64,000 nucleotides of DNA from Zingiber officinale. Taxonomy: Eukaryota > Streptophyta > Magnoliopsida > Zingiberales > Zingiberaceae. The stretch covers positions 12,423,705 through 12,487,704 of the forward strand of contig NC_055987.1 of assembly GCF_018446385.1 (NCBI RefSeq). Reading direction: 5' to 3'. Below are positions 23,605 to 33,508 of this stretch, piece by piece (position 1 is the stretch's first letter; the number at the start of each line of letters is the position of its first letter). The translations under genes and the position numbers were made by a program. The notes under the pieces were generated by a model. The model saw only the letters and a list, made by a program, of their open reading frames with translations. It searched no databases and had not been told where the DNA came from.

Positions 23605-25084
23605 TGTTGAGGAATTTCAGATTTAGATGAAGTGAAGTTCTGCATATCACCATATAGCCACAAAAACATTCTAAATCAAATAGACACAAGGAAAAGGATG
23701 TTGCTAAATTGTGAAGGTTTGATAAGTACAATATAACAAGTCTATCGTTTGGTAGAATAGTTAAAAATTAGTTAGTAATCTAACATCACAGTGTTCTCAT
23801 GTGGTGGTCATCGCCAATGAGAAATGTTTACATTCAACATCAAAGAAACAAATAGAAGAGAGAAAAATTATAATTATTAAGATTCTAGTGTCTGTATACA
23901 TCCAACATAGAAACAAATCAAATAGGCTAACAATGGCAAAAGTTTTACCACTATAATGATAACCATGGACAATGGGAAGTAGAATGGATGCATTATATCT
24001 TTGCAAATAAACAATAAATCTAGGATACTCCAATGAATAGAATTCTTAGCTTTATATACTAGGGACACTAGTATTTATACTTGCTAGAATAGAGAATGAA
24101 TTCACTAAGTTGGTCCTTTAATCTAAATGTCGTAGTAGTATAATGGTGTGCTGTTTATTCTTTAATACTCTTTCGATTCTCATAATCATAAAAGGACACT
24201 CAAGTATAGTTTCATCACATATAGTTTGCAACTGTGATCAGGGGATTGATCACTCTGCAGTCATCATGGTAAGCTGTGTTGTTTATTTCTTATTTGATTG
24301 CTGGTAAAGAAGTCTTTGTTCAAAATGAGACACTTAAAAAAGGATATTTCTTGGATCATTCAAATTAATCATAAACTAGAACAATAAAATCATATTTGCA
24401 TGGTCATAATTTTTACTTATCCACTATTTGGGTTTGGTCAGCTTACCTAGCAATGAAGGAGCATCACTGTCAAGATAAATCTGAAGGAAAACGGTTCGTG
24501 ATAAGAAAACTGATTTGTATATTTAAAAAAAAATATCATCTATTTAACCAATTCTAAAGAAAGACTACTTTATATTATAGTAACCATTAAGCCTCTTATT
24601 TTCCACATGGATGTAGTTAGATTTAGTTGGCATTCTGTAGAAGCCACCCAAGAAGAAAACTATGAAGCTGACCTTTGGAATTTATTTTCCAGAAGAAGCC
24701 AAACAGAAATAAAATTTAGAATGTGTCACAATTCAGTTTTAAATGAATAATAAACACCCAATCAAAGTTCTTTTAGACAATGACCGGTAAAAAATAGATT
24801 GTACCCTTCTATTTCCCAAACCAATAAATCCAGAGTACGTATTGTTAAAGGTAAATGGATGGAAATAGTAGTCATGAGTCCAATTAACAGCCAACTACAA
24901 TTAAGTACAAGAAAAGAGAAATAGAAAAGAATTGGGTAGAAATATGTTCAAAAATGGACAAAAGGTAAATTATCAACCTATCTAAGTACCACAGGATGGA
25001 AAGAATAGCAATGAAATTGACAGTAGTTCAAAAAGCAACCGAATACAGAAAACAATGCATAATCATAGTAATTCAAAAAGCAAT
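23605..25084. other. MULE interior upstream of the transposase
   Basis: AT-rich and without a recognisable gene; it should hold the transposase promoter and any 5' untranslated exons. At about 25,085 it turns abruptly GC-rich (gacggtggtagggatggcgt...) with repeated gaggaacrccga phrases leading into the right TIR. Confidence 0.4.
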
Positions 25085-25232
25085 TCTCACATAGAGTGAC
25101 GGTGGTAGGGATGGCGTCGCGGCGACGGGTCGGTGTCGGTGGCTCTCGTCAAACGCTGAGGAACACCGAGTCGAGGAGCACGGCGTCGCGGGCGAGGAAC
25201 GCCGAAGCAAGCAACTGAACAAGGAAGGCCGA

Positions 25233-25539
25233 GGAACACCGAGGCTACACCGAGGCGAAGGCTAGGAAAAAGTTAGGTTTCGGCGAGGAACGGCGAGGCG
25301 AGCGCGAGGCGAGCGAGGAGAAAAGTTAGGTTTCGGCGAGGAACGACGAGGCGAGCTCGAGGCGAGCGCGAGGCGAGCGAAGAGAAAAGTTAGGTTTCGG
25401 CGAGGAACGGCGAGGCGAGTAAGGTTTTAAAACATAAAAGCAAATTAACGATGAGAAAATCTTGGATTTAAAAAAAACAAAAAAAAAACAGAAGATGCGA
25501 TGCGCACGGGAGCGTATAAGAAGACGCGTACAGTATCAA

Positions 25540-25543
<4 letters not shown>
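25233..25543 (-). repeat. MULE right terminal inverted repeat
   Basis: Inverse of the left TIR, with about two fewer 64-bp internal units. The outermost bases agttttgatactgtacgcg (read inward) are identical to the left end; one of the few differences is tatacgctccc against tatatgctccc. The low divergence between arms argues for recent activity or gene conversion. Confidence 0.85.

Positions 25544-25587
<44 letters not shown>
25544..25587. repeat. TA microsatellite at the MULE right edge
   Basis: An uninterrupted TA run adjoins the TIR, mirrored by a shorter TA run before the left TIR (17,909-17,934). It is either the insertion target or grew from the TSD. Confidence 0.8.
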
Positions 25588-26660
25588 TTAAAATGCATTA
25601 ATTAGATCAATAAATTATCCATTCAAAAATTAACAATTCACAAATTTATCCACCAATCCACAAGTATAACCAAAAAATACATCCACAAAATCAAAAGTGT
25701 ATTCATAAGTACGTATATCTAAAAATACTCAATATAAAATAAATTATTTATCCCAACGCACACAACCTATTTAGGAACCTACATACGAGTAGATGAATTT
25801 GCTCCATTCACTTCTGACTTCATCATGTTGAGATTAGTTATAATATTGATTCTTGATTGTTCCTACAAACTTTTATATAAAAAATAAAAAAATATAAAAT
25901 ACATTAGATTCATAAAATCATTCATCCAAAAAAATGATGAATATTCATAAAGAAATAACAAAACTAAACATATGACATAAGATCCTAAATATTCTCCAAT
26001 CCTATATAAGAGTTATAAAGATCTTAAATAATTCAATTTAAAAAGAGGAAACAAAGCATATAAAGAAAATTAGACAAGTAGATACATGCAACAATTACAA
26101 CAGATGGCTAATATGGACTAGTAATTGCATTAGCAACAAAGCATGATGGGCACTATCTACTTGATTACAATTTGGTTTGCCTTAGTTATCCATGGGTTAA
26201 GGGATAAAACAAAGCAAATATGTATTAGAACTCATCACATCCATTATATATCATAAACAAAAAACTCATCATCTTCTCCAACTATGGATTTTCACATTCA
26301 ACTATCTCTTTCATGTACCTCATCACACAATATCCATATTCAACGGAACCACTTTGTTTTAGATTACCCTATAATGTACTCAAAAAGTAATGCAACGGTC
26401 ACAATCCAAATAATAAGATCTATCAATTCATGTCTTAATACATAGGTCATTTAGCAGTACCCTTCGAGGCATTGTACATTTTGACCCCCACTACATTTTT
26501 AAGAGTAAAAAAGCTATTTTTTCATATTTATAAGTGAATGCATTCAAAATCAACATAATCTACTATCTACTTGGTCACTATTGTTTTCCATGCATCATCT
26601 CGGTTTCTATTAGACATAGAGTCCAATAAATATATCATATTTTTATCTTCATTGACATTG
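25588..26660. other. AT-rich unassigned DNA between the MULE and the copia RT
   Basis: No gene or repeat family recognised. By position it should be the far side of the CACTA-like block that split copia element 1. I looked for a CACTA-type right end near 26,560 and did not find one. Confidence 0.35.
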
Positions 26661-27456
26661 ATGATTCTCCCAGTTGACGATGAGGAACCTCGAACGGTTG
26701 AGGAAGCTTTGAGATGCTCAGTTAGAAAAGAATGGAAAATTGCAATGGATGAGGAAATGAAGTCAATGAGAAAGAATCAAGTTTGAGATTTAGTCAATCT
26801 TCCTTCGGGCCGAAGGGTAATAGGAAATAAGTGAATTCTCAAAATTAAGAGGAAAGTAGATGGATCAATTAATTAATACAAAGCTCAATTAGTTGCAAAA
26901 GGATATATCCAAATGGAGGATATTGATTTTGAAGAGATATTCTTCCCAGTTGTAAAGTTTGTATCAATACGCGCGTGTTATTTTAGCTATAGTAGCACAA
27001 TTTAACATGAAATTATTTCAGATGGATGTAAAAATGATTTTCCTTAATGGTAATCTTGACAAGAAAATCTATATAGAACAACTAGAATGTTACATTACTA
27101 AAGGCCAAGAGAATAGAATATGTAGACTTAAGAAGTCTATATATGGGCTAAAACAAGCATCGAAATAATGGAACATAAGATTTAATAAAGTTATTCTATC
27201 TTATGGTTTTGAAATGATCAATGAGGATCATTGTGTTTACTTAGGAAAGTAAAAAAAGAAAAATTTGTTATCTTATCATTATATGTTGATGATATGCTAA
27301 TAGCTGGAAGTGACATAAAATATGTGATAGAAGTCAAATAATGACTTTCATCACAATTTGATATAATAGATATGAGAAAAGCCAAGTACATCTTAGGAGT
27401 GAAGATCTTAGAGATCGATTAAAAAGTCTTTTGGGTTTATCTCAAGAGGCTTATAT
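26661..27456 (+). pseudogene. Copia element 1: reverse transcriptase (piece 3 of 5)
   Basis: Reads VDDEEPRTVEEALRCSVRKE, then the RT core AQLVAKGYIQMEDIDFEEIF, LFQMDVKMIFLNGNLDKKIY, SIYGLKQASK and the YVDDMLIAGSD catalytic loop near 27,290, ending LGLSQEAYI. It continues the polyprotein broken at 11,246. Stops and frameshifts are frequent (for example after QASK and SIN). The frame is cut exactly within the Tyr-Ile codons by the fold-back element. Confidence 0.85.
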
Positions 27457-27857
27457 TGAAAGGGAGTAAGTTAGAATTTCATTACCTAGAGGGAGTTTGC
27501 CCTTTTAGGGGAGAATGAAGGGCTTAACTTATAGATTCATATATTGGCATGAAGGAAGTTGAGGCTATGAGAGTAGCCTAATTTCCTAACTTAACAAGAG
27601 GTATTGTCAAATATCAAAAAGGGGGAGATTGTTGGTGCAATAATTCCCTAGGTCAAGGTTGACCTGGTTAACCAAGCCTGAGTCTTGGTTTGGGTTTCGA
27701 TGTTTGACAATATATTGAGTTTAGATGATATGGACAATGCAGGTGCAGTTGTTCATTTGGGGAGATTGTTGATGCAATTCCCGTTTGGTCAAAGTTGACC
27801 AGTTAATATTGTGAAGGAAAGTCAAGTAGGTCAAGGTTGACTGGATACTTGACTGAA

Positions 27858-28100
27858 AGTCCTGGTGAGTGAAGCCAGGCAGAAGAAAGTCCTGGTGAGT
27901 GAAGCCAGGCAGAAGAAAGTTCTGGTGAGTGAAGCCAGGCAGAAGGAAGTCCTGGTGAGTGAAGCCAAGCAGAAGGAAGTCCTGGTGAGTGAAGCTAGGC
28001 AGGAGGAAAATCTTGGTGAGTGAAGCCAGGTGAAAGACCTAGTGAATGAAGCTAGGCAATTGGGAAAGTCCTGGTGAGTGAAGCCAGGCAGGAGAAATCC
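27858..28100 (+). repeat. Tandem array of about 30-bp units, left arm
   Basis: About seven units of the form gtcctggtgagtgaagccag plus gcagaaggaa, increasingly degenerate to the right. Mirrored in the right arm. Confidence 0.85.
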
Positions 28101-28384
28101 AGATGGGTCAAGGTTGACCAGACATTTGGTGAGAGTCTAAGTAGGTCAAAGGGATTGACCGGATACTTGGCACGAGGAAGAAAAGTCCAAGTAGGTCAGA
28201 GGAATTGACCGGATACTTGGCAAGAAGAGAAAAGTCCAAGTGGGTCAAAGGGATTGACCAGACACTTGGTGAGAGAGTCCTAGCTGGTCAAGGGTGACCG
28301 GATGCTAGGTCTTATGTACCAACAAGTCATGGTTGACTAGATGTTGGTTTAGGGGGCTTTAGACTTGGTTTTGGGAAAATATCA

Positions 28385-28665
28385 AGATCTGGATTGATCA
28401 GCCGATTGATCCAGCAGATCTGAATTGATCAGCCGATTGATCCAGCAAATTTGGATTGATCAGCCGATTGATCCAGCAAATGTGGATCGATCAGTGGATC
28501 GATCCAGCAGATCTGGATCGATCGACCGACCGATCCAGATCTGCTGGATCGATCCACTGATTGATCCAGATCTGCTGGATCGATCCACTGATCGATCCAG
28601 ATCTGCTGGATCAATCGGCTGATCAATCCAAATTTGCTGGATCAATCGGCTGATCAATTCAGATC
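28385..28665. repeat. Palindromic centre: gatcgatc / agatctgctggatc satellite-like repeats
   Basis: Short units such as gatcagccgattgatccagc and agatctggatcgatc repeat, then invert near 28,520 into gatccagatctgctggatc units. Each unit is itself partly palindromic, so open frames appear on both strands; they are artefacts of composition. Confidence 0.85.
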
Positions 28666-28834
28666 TGGTCAATCCCTTTGACCCACTTGGACTTTTCTCT
28701 TCTTGCCAAGTATCCGGTCAATCCCTCTGACCTACTTGGACTTTTCTTCCTCGTGTCAAGTATCCGGTCAATCCCTTTGACTTACTTGGACTCTCACCAA
28801 ATGTCTGGTCAACCTTGACCCATCTGGATTTCTC

Positions 28835-29105
28835 CTGCTTGGCTTCACTCACCAGGACTTTCCCAATTGCCTAGCTTCACTCACTAGGTCTTTCACCTGG
28901 CTTCACTCACCAGGATTTTCCTCCTGCCTAGCTTCACTCACTAGGATTTTCCTTCTGCCTAGCTTCACTCACTAGGACTTCCTTCTGCCTGACTTCACTC
29001 ACCAGGACTTCCTTCTGCCTGGCTTCACTCACCAGGACTTTCTTCTGCCTGGCTTCACTCACCAGGACTTCCTTCTGCCTGGCTTCACTCACCAGGACTT
29101 TCAGT
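28835..29105 (-). repeat. Tandem array of about 30-bp units, right arm
   Basis: About eight units of ctgcctggcttcactcacca followed by ggacttycttctg, the inverse of the left array. Confidence 0.85.
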
Positions 29106-29332
29106 CAAGTATCCAGTCAACCTTGACCTACTTGACTTTCCTTCACAATCTTAACTGGTCAACTTTGACCAAACGGGAATTGTATCAACAATCTCCCCAA
29201 ATGAACAACTGCACCTGCATTGTCCATATCATCTAAACCCAATATAATGTCAAACATCGAAACCCAAACCAAGACTCAGGCTTGGTTAACCAGGTCAACC
29301 TTGACCTAGGGAATTATTGCACCAACATATAT

Positions 29333-29813
29333 CACTAAGATGTTATAAAACTTCAATATGTAAGATTACAATATTGAACAAACACCTACAGTGAAAGGTA
29401 TTATTCTAAGCAAAAGTATATATCCCAAAACTCTTGAAGAAATAGTCAAAATGAAGAAAAAAAAATCATATGTCAGTACTATTGGTAGTTTAATGTACAC
29501 TATGTTGTGTACTCATCTTGATATAAGCTATATTGTTGGCTTAGTTAGTCATTTCCAGTCAAACCCAGGATTGAGACACTAAAAAGAGGTGAAGAGGATA
29601 TTCATATATCTCAGAGGGACAACAGATTATTGTCTCTGTTTCCAAGGATCAAATATGAGCCTGATTGATTACACAGATGTAAATTCGGCGGGGGACCTTG
29701 ATGATAAAAATTTACATCTAACTATACCTTCTTTCTAAATGGTGGCACCATCTCATAGAGTAGCAAGAAATATGCTTGTGTAGCACTATCGACAATAGAA
29801 GTTGAGTATCTGG
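29333..29813 (+). pseudogene. Copia element 1: RT end and start of RNase H (piece 4 of 5)
   Basis: Continues with FNM-stop-DYNIEQTPTVKGI, then YVSTIGSLMYTMLCTHLDIS and GLVSHFQSNPGL, the conserved stretch between RT and RNase H of copia pol. Next is YLRGTTDYCLCFQGS and a frameshifted RNase H start (ENNARGD-like, 'GGDLDDKN'). It is cut at 29,813 within VEY-MACAAV by a solo LTR. Confidence 0.8.
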
Positions 29814-31139
29814 TGTTGGATCAAAAACGCTAGAGGGGGAGGGGGGGGGGAATAGTGCTCGAGACTTTTTCACTTTTTTGTGTAAAATTATCGAGAGAGA
29901 AAACACAGCGGAAAGAAAGAGTAAAAAATAAAAAAAAAAGCCTCCACAAGTTGATTTTATCTGGTTCGGAGCTTATGACGACTCTTACTTCAAGGTCTGT
30001 GATTGTATATTGCTTTTGTTGGAAAATCCACTAATAATTTGAATGAAGTTACAAAATTTAAGTACAAGAACTATAATAATTTAAATGCTATAAATGAAAT
30101 TATAATGGTGACTTAAAGAATTGAAGTTATGAGCTTTCGGTCATCTGAAAAGTGTTTCAGTGTTGCAGAGTCATTTCTGGAGTAGCGTAGGAGAGAAAAT
30201 TATTCAAATTGATGTGTACAAGGTGTTAGTCGAATCCTTCTTTTATAGCCCCATATGACCGCTTACACTACTCCCCAGGCGCCTCCACAGGGTTGACGCG
30301 GTGTGCTCTCATCGAAATTTCATCCAGAAAACTTTATCTACCTCCGAGCGCCTGGACAGGTTCAGGTACCCAGACTGTTGACATGGATTGGCTAGTCGAA
30401 GCGTGCCACTGCAACCTTAGGATGAAATTTGCCTAGTCTGGGCGCTTAGACTATTTGAGTGCCCTCGGTGACGAAGGCATGGCAATTGATGTGATCCCTA
30501 TTGGCCACTGACCCGAGCGCCTAGAGCAACTTCGGGCGCTTGGACAACTCTTTTCTAGCAAGCTTTATTCTACATCATAGGTTAGTCCAACAAGTAATAA
30601 TATGTAAAGTAGAATAATATTTGATACTCTCCGGACTGTCCTAACTTTGAGTTTTGCTAAAACTCTAGGTCGGACTGACGCGTACTGTTCCCTCTTCAGG
30701 GAGCACATCCTCACCTACTTCTCTCATGAGAGTTCACCTTTTGTCAAACCAATCCTACAGACCATTTGGACTTTTGCTCAGCATCCAAGACCTCAGAACT
30801 TTTGCTGGACATCCGAACCTCGACCCGTCCAGTTTTTTCACCTGGTGTCCACGACCTCGAAGACTTCCATCTAGTGTCCTCAAGCCTAGGATTTTTGCCC
30901 GACGTCCTCAACTTTCCAAGACTTCACCTAGTCCCACAGACCAGGACTTCATTACCTAGCCATAATTAGGACTTTCCACCTGCTTTTTAAGTCCACTAGG
31001 AATTTCACCCTGCCTAAGTTCACTTAGGACTTTTCTGTACACTCAATCAAACTTATTAGAACAACAATAAGACTTAATTTAGAATCCTTTGCCAATATCA
31101 AAATTCAGGTTCGATCATCTGGTGCTCTTTTCACTAACA
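29814..31139 (-). mobile_element. Solo LTR (minus), SIRE-like, TSD tctgg/tatgg
   Basis: The plus strand starts tgttggatcaaaaacgctag and ends ggtgctcttttcactaaca. Flanks are tctgg (29,809-29,813) and tatgg (31,140-31,144), one mismatch. Excision restores the copia RNase H frame (VEY-MACAAVVQE). Inverted, it carries the same block order as the LTR at 7771. A run of ten G's near 29,835-29,850 is unusual and may be an assembly-sensitive site. Confidence 0.87.
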
Positions 31140-31420
31140 TATGGCTTGTGCAGCGGTTGTGCAAGAGGTTGTCTGGTTAAGAAGGTTCCTGATGTGTCTG
31201 AAGATTGCTAAGGATAGTAGGAGTCCTATTACAGTGTACTGTGATAGTCATGTTACTATATCTTTTTTCAAAGATCCCAAATATCATAGCAAAGACCAGC
31301 ATATAGAAATTAAGTATAAATTTTGTAAGGGATAAACTAAGCCATTGATTAAAGAGTCATTTCGAGGATATATGAAGTCTTTAGGACTTTGAAGAATTTA
31401 ATATATTATAAAAACAATTG
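31140..31420 (+). pseudogene. Copia element 1: RNase H end (piece 5 of 5)
   Basis: Reads MACAAVVQEVVWLRRFLMCL, then YCDSHVTISFFKDPKYHSKD and HIEIKYKFCKG, the C-terminal RNase H motif set of Ty1-copia pol. The first exon-like portion joins the piece ending at 29,813. Stops follow near 31,335. Confidence 0.82.
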
Positions 31421-31797
31421 GATATATGAAAATGCCATTATCTATTCATTGTATATGTTTTTGTTATATTTGAATAAAGTCTCGATAAACATGTTGGCAG
31501 ATTGAGATTGGTCTACTCACATGGATAATCATCTAATTTTGTTAAGTATAAATATAGGTAATACCGTTACTTATGAGATAGCTTATGTAGCTATGAATAG
31601 AGACATACCCATAAATTAAGGTCGTCTTGATAATTATGCCAAGATAAGGTCATTTATGTAATGATCAGAGTAAGTGAATCCACCATTTACTGAATCTGGT
31701 TAAGGCGAGATTGGAATTCATATATTGAATTCAGGATTAGACATTAAGTATGTCTATATCGAAATCTATATGATATTAAATTTTGAGAAAAATATGT
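31421..31797. other. 3' untranslated / LTR remnant of copia element 1
   Basis: AT-rich sequence directly after pol, where the polypurine tract and 3' LTR of copia element 1 would be expected. I could not delimit a TG...CA LTR. It ends where a gypsy LTR starts at 31,798. Confidence 0.35.
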
Positions 31798-32645
31798 TGT
31801 CACGCCTCAGAAGATTCTTTGCTTGATAAACAAACATCATCTCCCCCCTTATGACAACATATAAAACCTGAATACATATCTATACAGCTAAACAAAAATA
31901 ATAACATTAATCCACATGGCTGGAAACAATCATGACCACGCAAGATATATAGTAACTCACATGGTTGGAAGAAAAACACAATGGAAGACAAAAGGTAAAC
32001 TACATAAACAAAACAAACAATGGACTGCAAGTTGGCCCGTCTGGACACAACAACCATTAAATTAAACAAAAGACCAACACAAGACAAAAACTTGCACTCA
32101 AGTTAATTATTACATAAATATGTTTGGAAAACCAAAATATGAGTAAAAGCAACAACAGAAACAAAACTCTTGATGTAATGTGGAACTGGCAGGCAGGATC
32201 CTCCAAACAACTCTATACATATATCATTTACCTGCGACCTGAAGGAAAAAAAATACAATAGGTAGTAAGTCCAAATGACTCCACGGGGAATAGAAGATAG
32301 TGCATGATAATAACATATGGAGAGCAAAGGTATACAATCTCAGGAAAATACTTACTACAAAAGTAAGTGTGCCACTATAATCGTCTGTTAACTAAAGCAT
32401 AACCAACAATAATAATCCCTCACTAATCTGCTCAACCAGGTGTGACCAATAAATCAGAAGTACATATAGTACATCCCAAGTTGCATGAACAAATACATGG
32501 CCAACATATAGCAAGTATATAACAAGCACTGACTGCAAGAGAATGCTCTATTATGGATGGTCCCGTGGGCAGCCAGGGTAAATAAATAGTTATTGTCTGT
32601 AAGCAAACTTGCTACCATGAATGTAAAGGATCGAAAATAATTTAA
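31798..32645 (-). mobile_element. Truncated Ty3/gypsy Tekay-like LTR fragment
   Basis: Starts tgtcacgcctcagaagattc, the same terminus as the 3-kb LTR at 13,568 (tgtcacgccccgaggg), and shares its 'acatataaaacctgaatacat' / 'acccaaaactaaa'-like texture. Only about 850 bp remain before different sequence begins, so it is truncated. Confidence 0.6.
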
Positions 32646-32647
32646 AT

Positions 32648-32730
32648 ATCTCCACAATGGTATGATATTGTCTACTTTGGGCCTAAGCCCTCATGGTTTT
32701 GCTCTTGGGCTTTCCCAAAAAGCCCTCATG
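32648..32730 (+). repeat. Short conserved-looking non-coding repeat fragment
   Basis: The phrase ctccacaatggtatgatatt, then tttgggcctaagccctcatg, then ggctttcccaaaa, resembles a short repeat I remember from many angiosperm genomes (often ascribed to small non-autonomous retroelements). The ctcatggtttt part occurs twice here. The family name is not established from the sequence. Confidence 0.4.
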
Positions 32731-32734
32731 GTTT

Positions 32735-33000
32735 TCTTTAGGCTCCAAGAATCTTGACCTAATTCTTGGGACACAAAGAGCCATTTACAATAGAACTGGG
32801 CTAGGATATAAAACTAAAAAGAGATATAAATCTTATTTATCCTTAATAAACAAACCAAATAGAAAGGTAATCCAAGCATGGGTCCCCAAGTCCAAATTGA
32901 TCAATCAAGTTGGACTTGGTCAATACTGGGTCCCGAAGGATCAAATACACTACCTCGATAGGCCATATCGAGGCTATGATCCAGGGGGAGTTAATAGAAA
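32735..33000 (+). pseudogene. Element A: C-terminal gag remnant
   Basis: The frame reads GSKNLDLILGTQRAIYNRTG, then LGYKTKKRYKSY and QAWVPKSKLINQVGLGQYWV, PKDQIHYLD. The same block closes gag in element C (SKNLDLILNSQKAVYNKTGL), identifying it as the end of a SIRE-type gag. Everything N-terminal is absent. Confidence 0.8.
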
Positions 33001-33335
33001 AACCATTAAAATTAAACAAAATAAAAATTAAAATTAAAAATTTGAAATTAAATTAAAATTATAAAATTAAAAAATTCGAAATTAAATTAAAAATTCAAAA
33101 TTAAACAAAATTAAAATTCAAAATTCAAAATTAAAATTCAAAATTCAAAATTAAACAAAATTAAAATTCAAAATAAAAAAAACAAAATTTAAATTTAAAA
33201 TTCGAAATTAAATTAAAAAATTCAAAATTAAATTAAAAATTTGAAATTAAATCAAAGTCAAAATTCAAAAGTAAAATTCAAAATTCGAAATTAAATTAAT
33301 TAAAATTAAAAATTCAATCAAATAAAAATTTAAAA
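33001..33335 (+). repeat. AT-rich aaattaaaattcaaaattc spacer
   Basis: Low-complexity tandem-like sequence of aaaatt and ttcaaaa words after the gag end. No coding. Confidence 0.85.
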
Positions 33336-33508
33336 GGAGGATCCAGAATAGCTGGCACCCCTAACTAAACTACCTGACTGGGTAACTGAACTTAATCTAC
33401 CCGAAATGGGTAAACAAGAGTAGATTACCCGACAGGGTAATTAAGGTTAGAAAAAATGAGCTAGGTTTAACTTGACCCACGGTACTGGTGAAGTTTTTGG
33501 ATGATAGT

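Larger units (their letters stand above)
17935..25543. mobile_element. Mutator-like element (MULE) with long TIRs, transposase and captured host gene pieces
   Basis: The element runs from agttttgatactgtacgcg at the left to its inverse cgcgtacagtatcaaaact at the right (7609 bp), with TA microsatellite on both sides that probably hides the 9-11-bp TSD. Inside, from left to right: a TIR, a phosphomevalonate kinase fragment (+), a ribosomal L2 fragment (-), a duplicated AT-rich block, a BTF3/NAC-beta-like fragment (-), a two-exon FAR1/MURA-like transposase (-) and the right TIR. Carrying genomic (intron-containing) host pieces next to its own transposase makes it an autonomous-looking counterpart of Pack-MULEs. 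Known: MULE transposases bind TIRs and move elements by cut and paste. Inferred: the whole unit may still move. Confidence 0.85.
27457..29327. mobile_element. Fold-back LTR element (inverted LTR pair) with TSD tatat
   Basis: It is flanked by tatat at 27,452-27,456 and 29,328-29,332. Removing the insert restores the copia RT reading EAYI-TKML, which fixes both junctions. The left 173 bases look like the end of a retrotransposon interior, closing with a polypurine tract aaaaagggggagat. At 27,630 an LTR-like sequence starts tgttggtgcaataattccc, and the right end is the inverse of that start (gggaattattgcaccaaca). The two arms, roughly 700-800 bp each, are inverse copies through the start block, the 30-bp tandem arrays and the gatcgatc-rich centre. 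No coding region is present. Confidence 0.85.

Noticed and set aside
28425-28672. Overlapping open frames on both strands (IDPADLDRSVDRS-like repeats)
   Set aside because: They arise from palindromic gatcgatc repeats and lack any domain; both strands read alike because the DNA is a palindrome.
27858-29105. CRISPR-like array
   Set aside because: The about 30-bp units are contiguous without unique spacers, inverted in the second half, and the genome is a plant.
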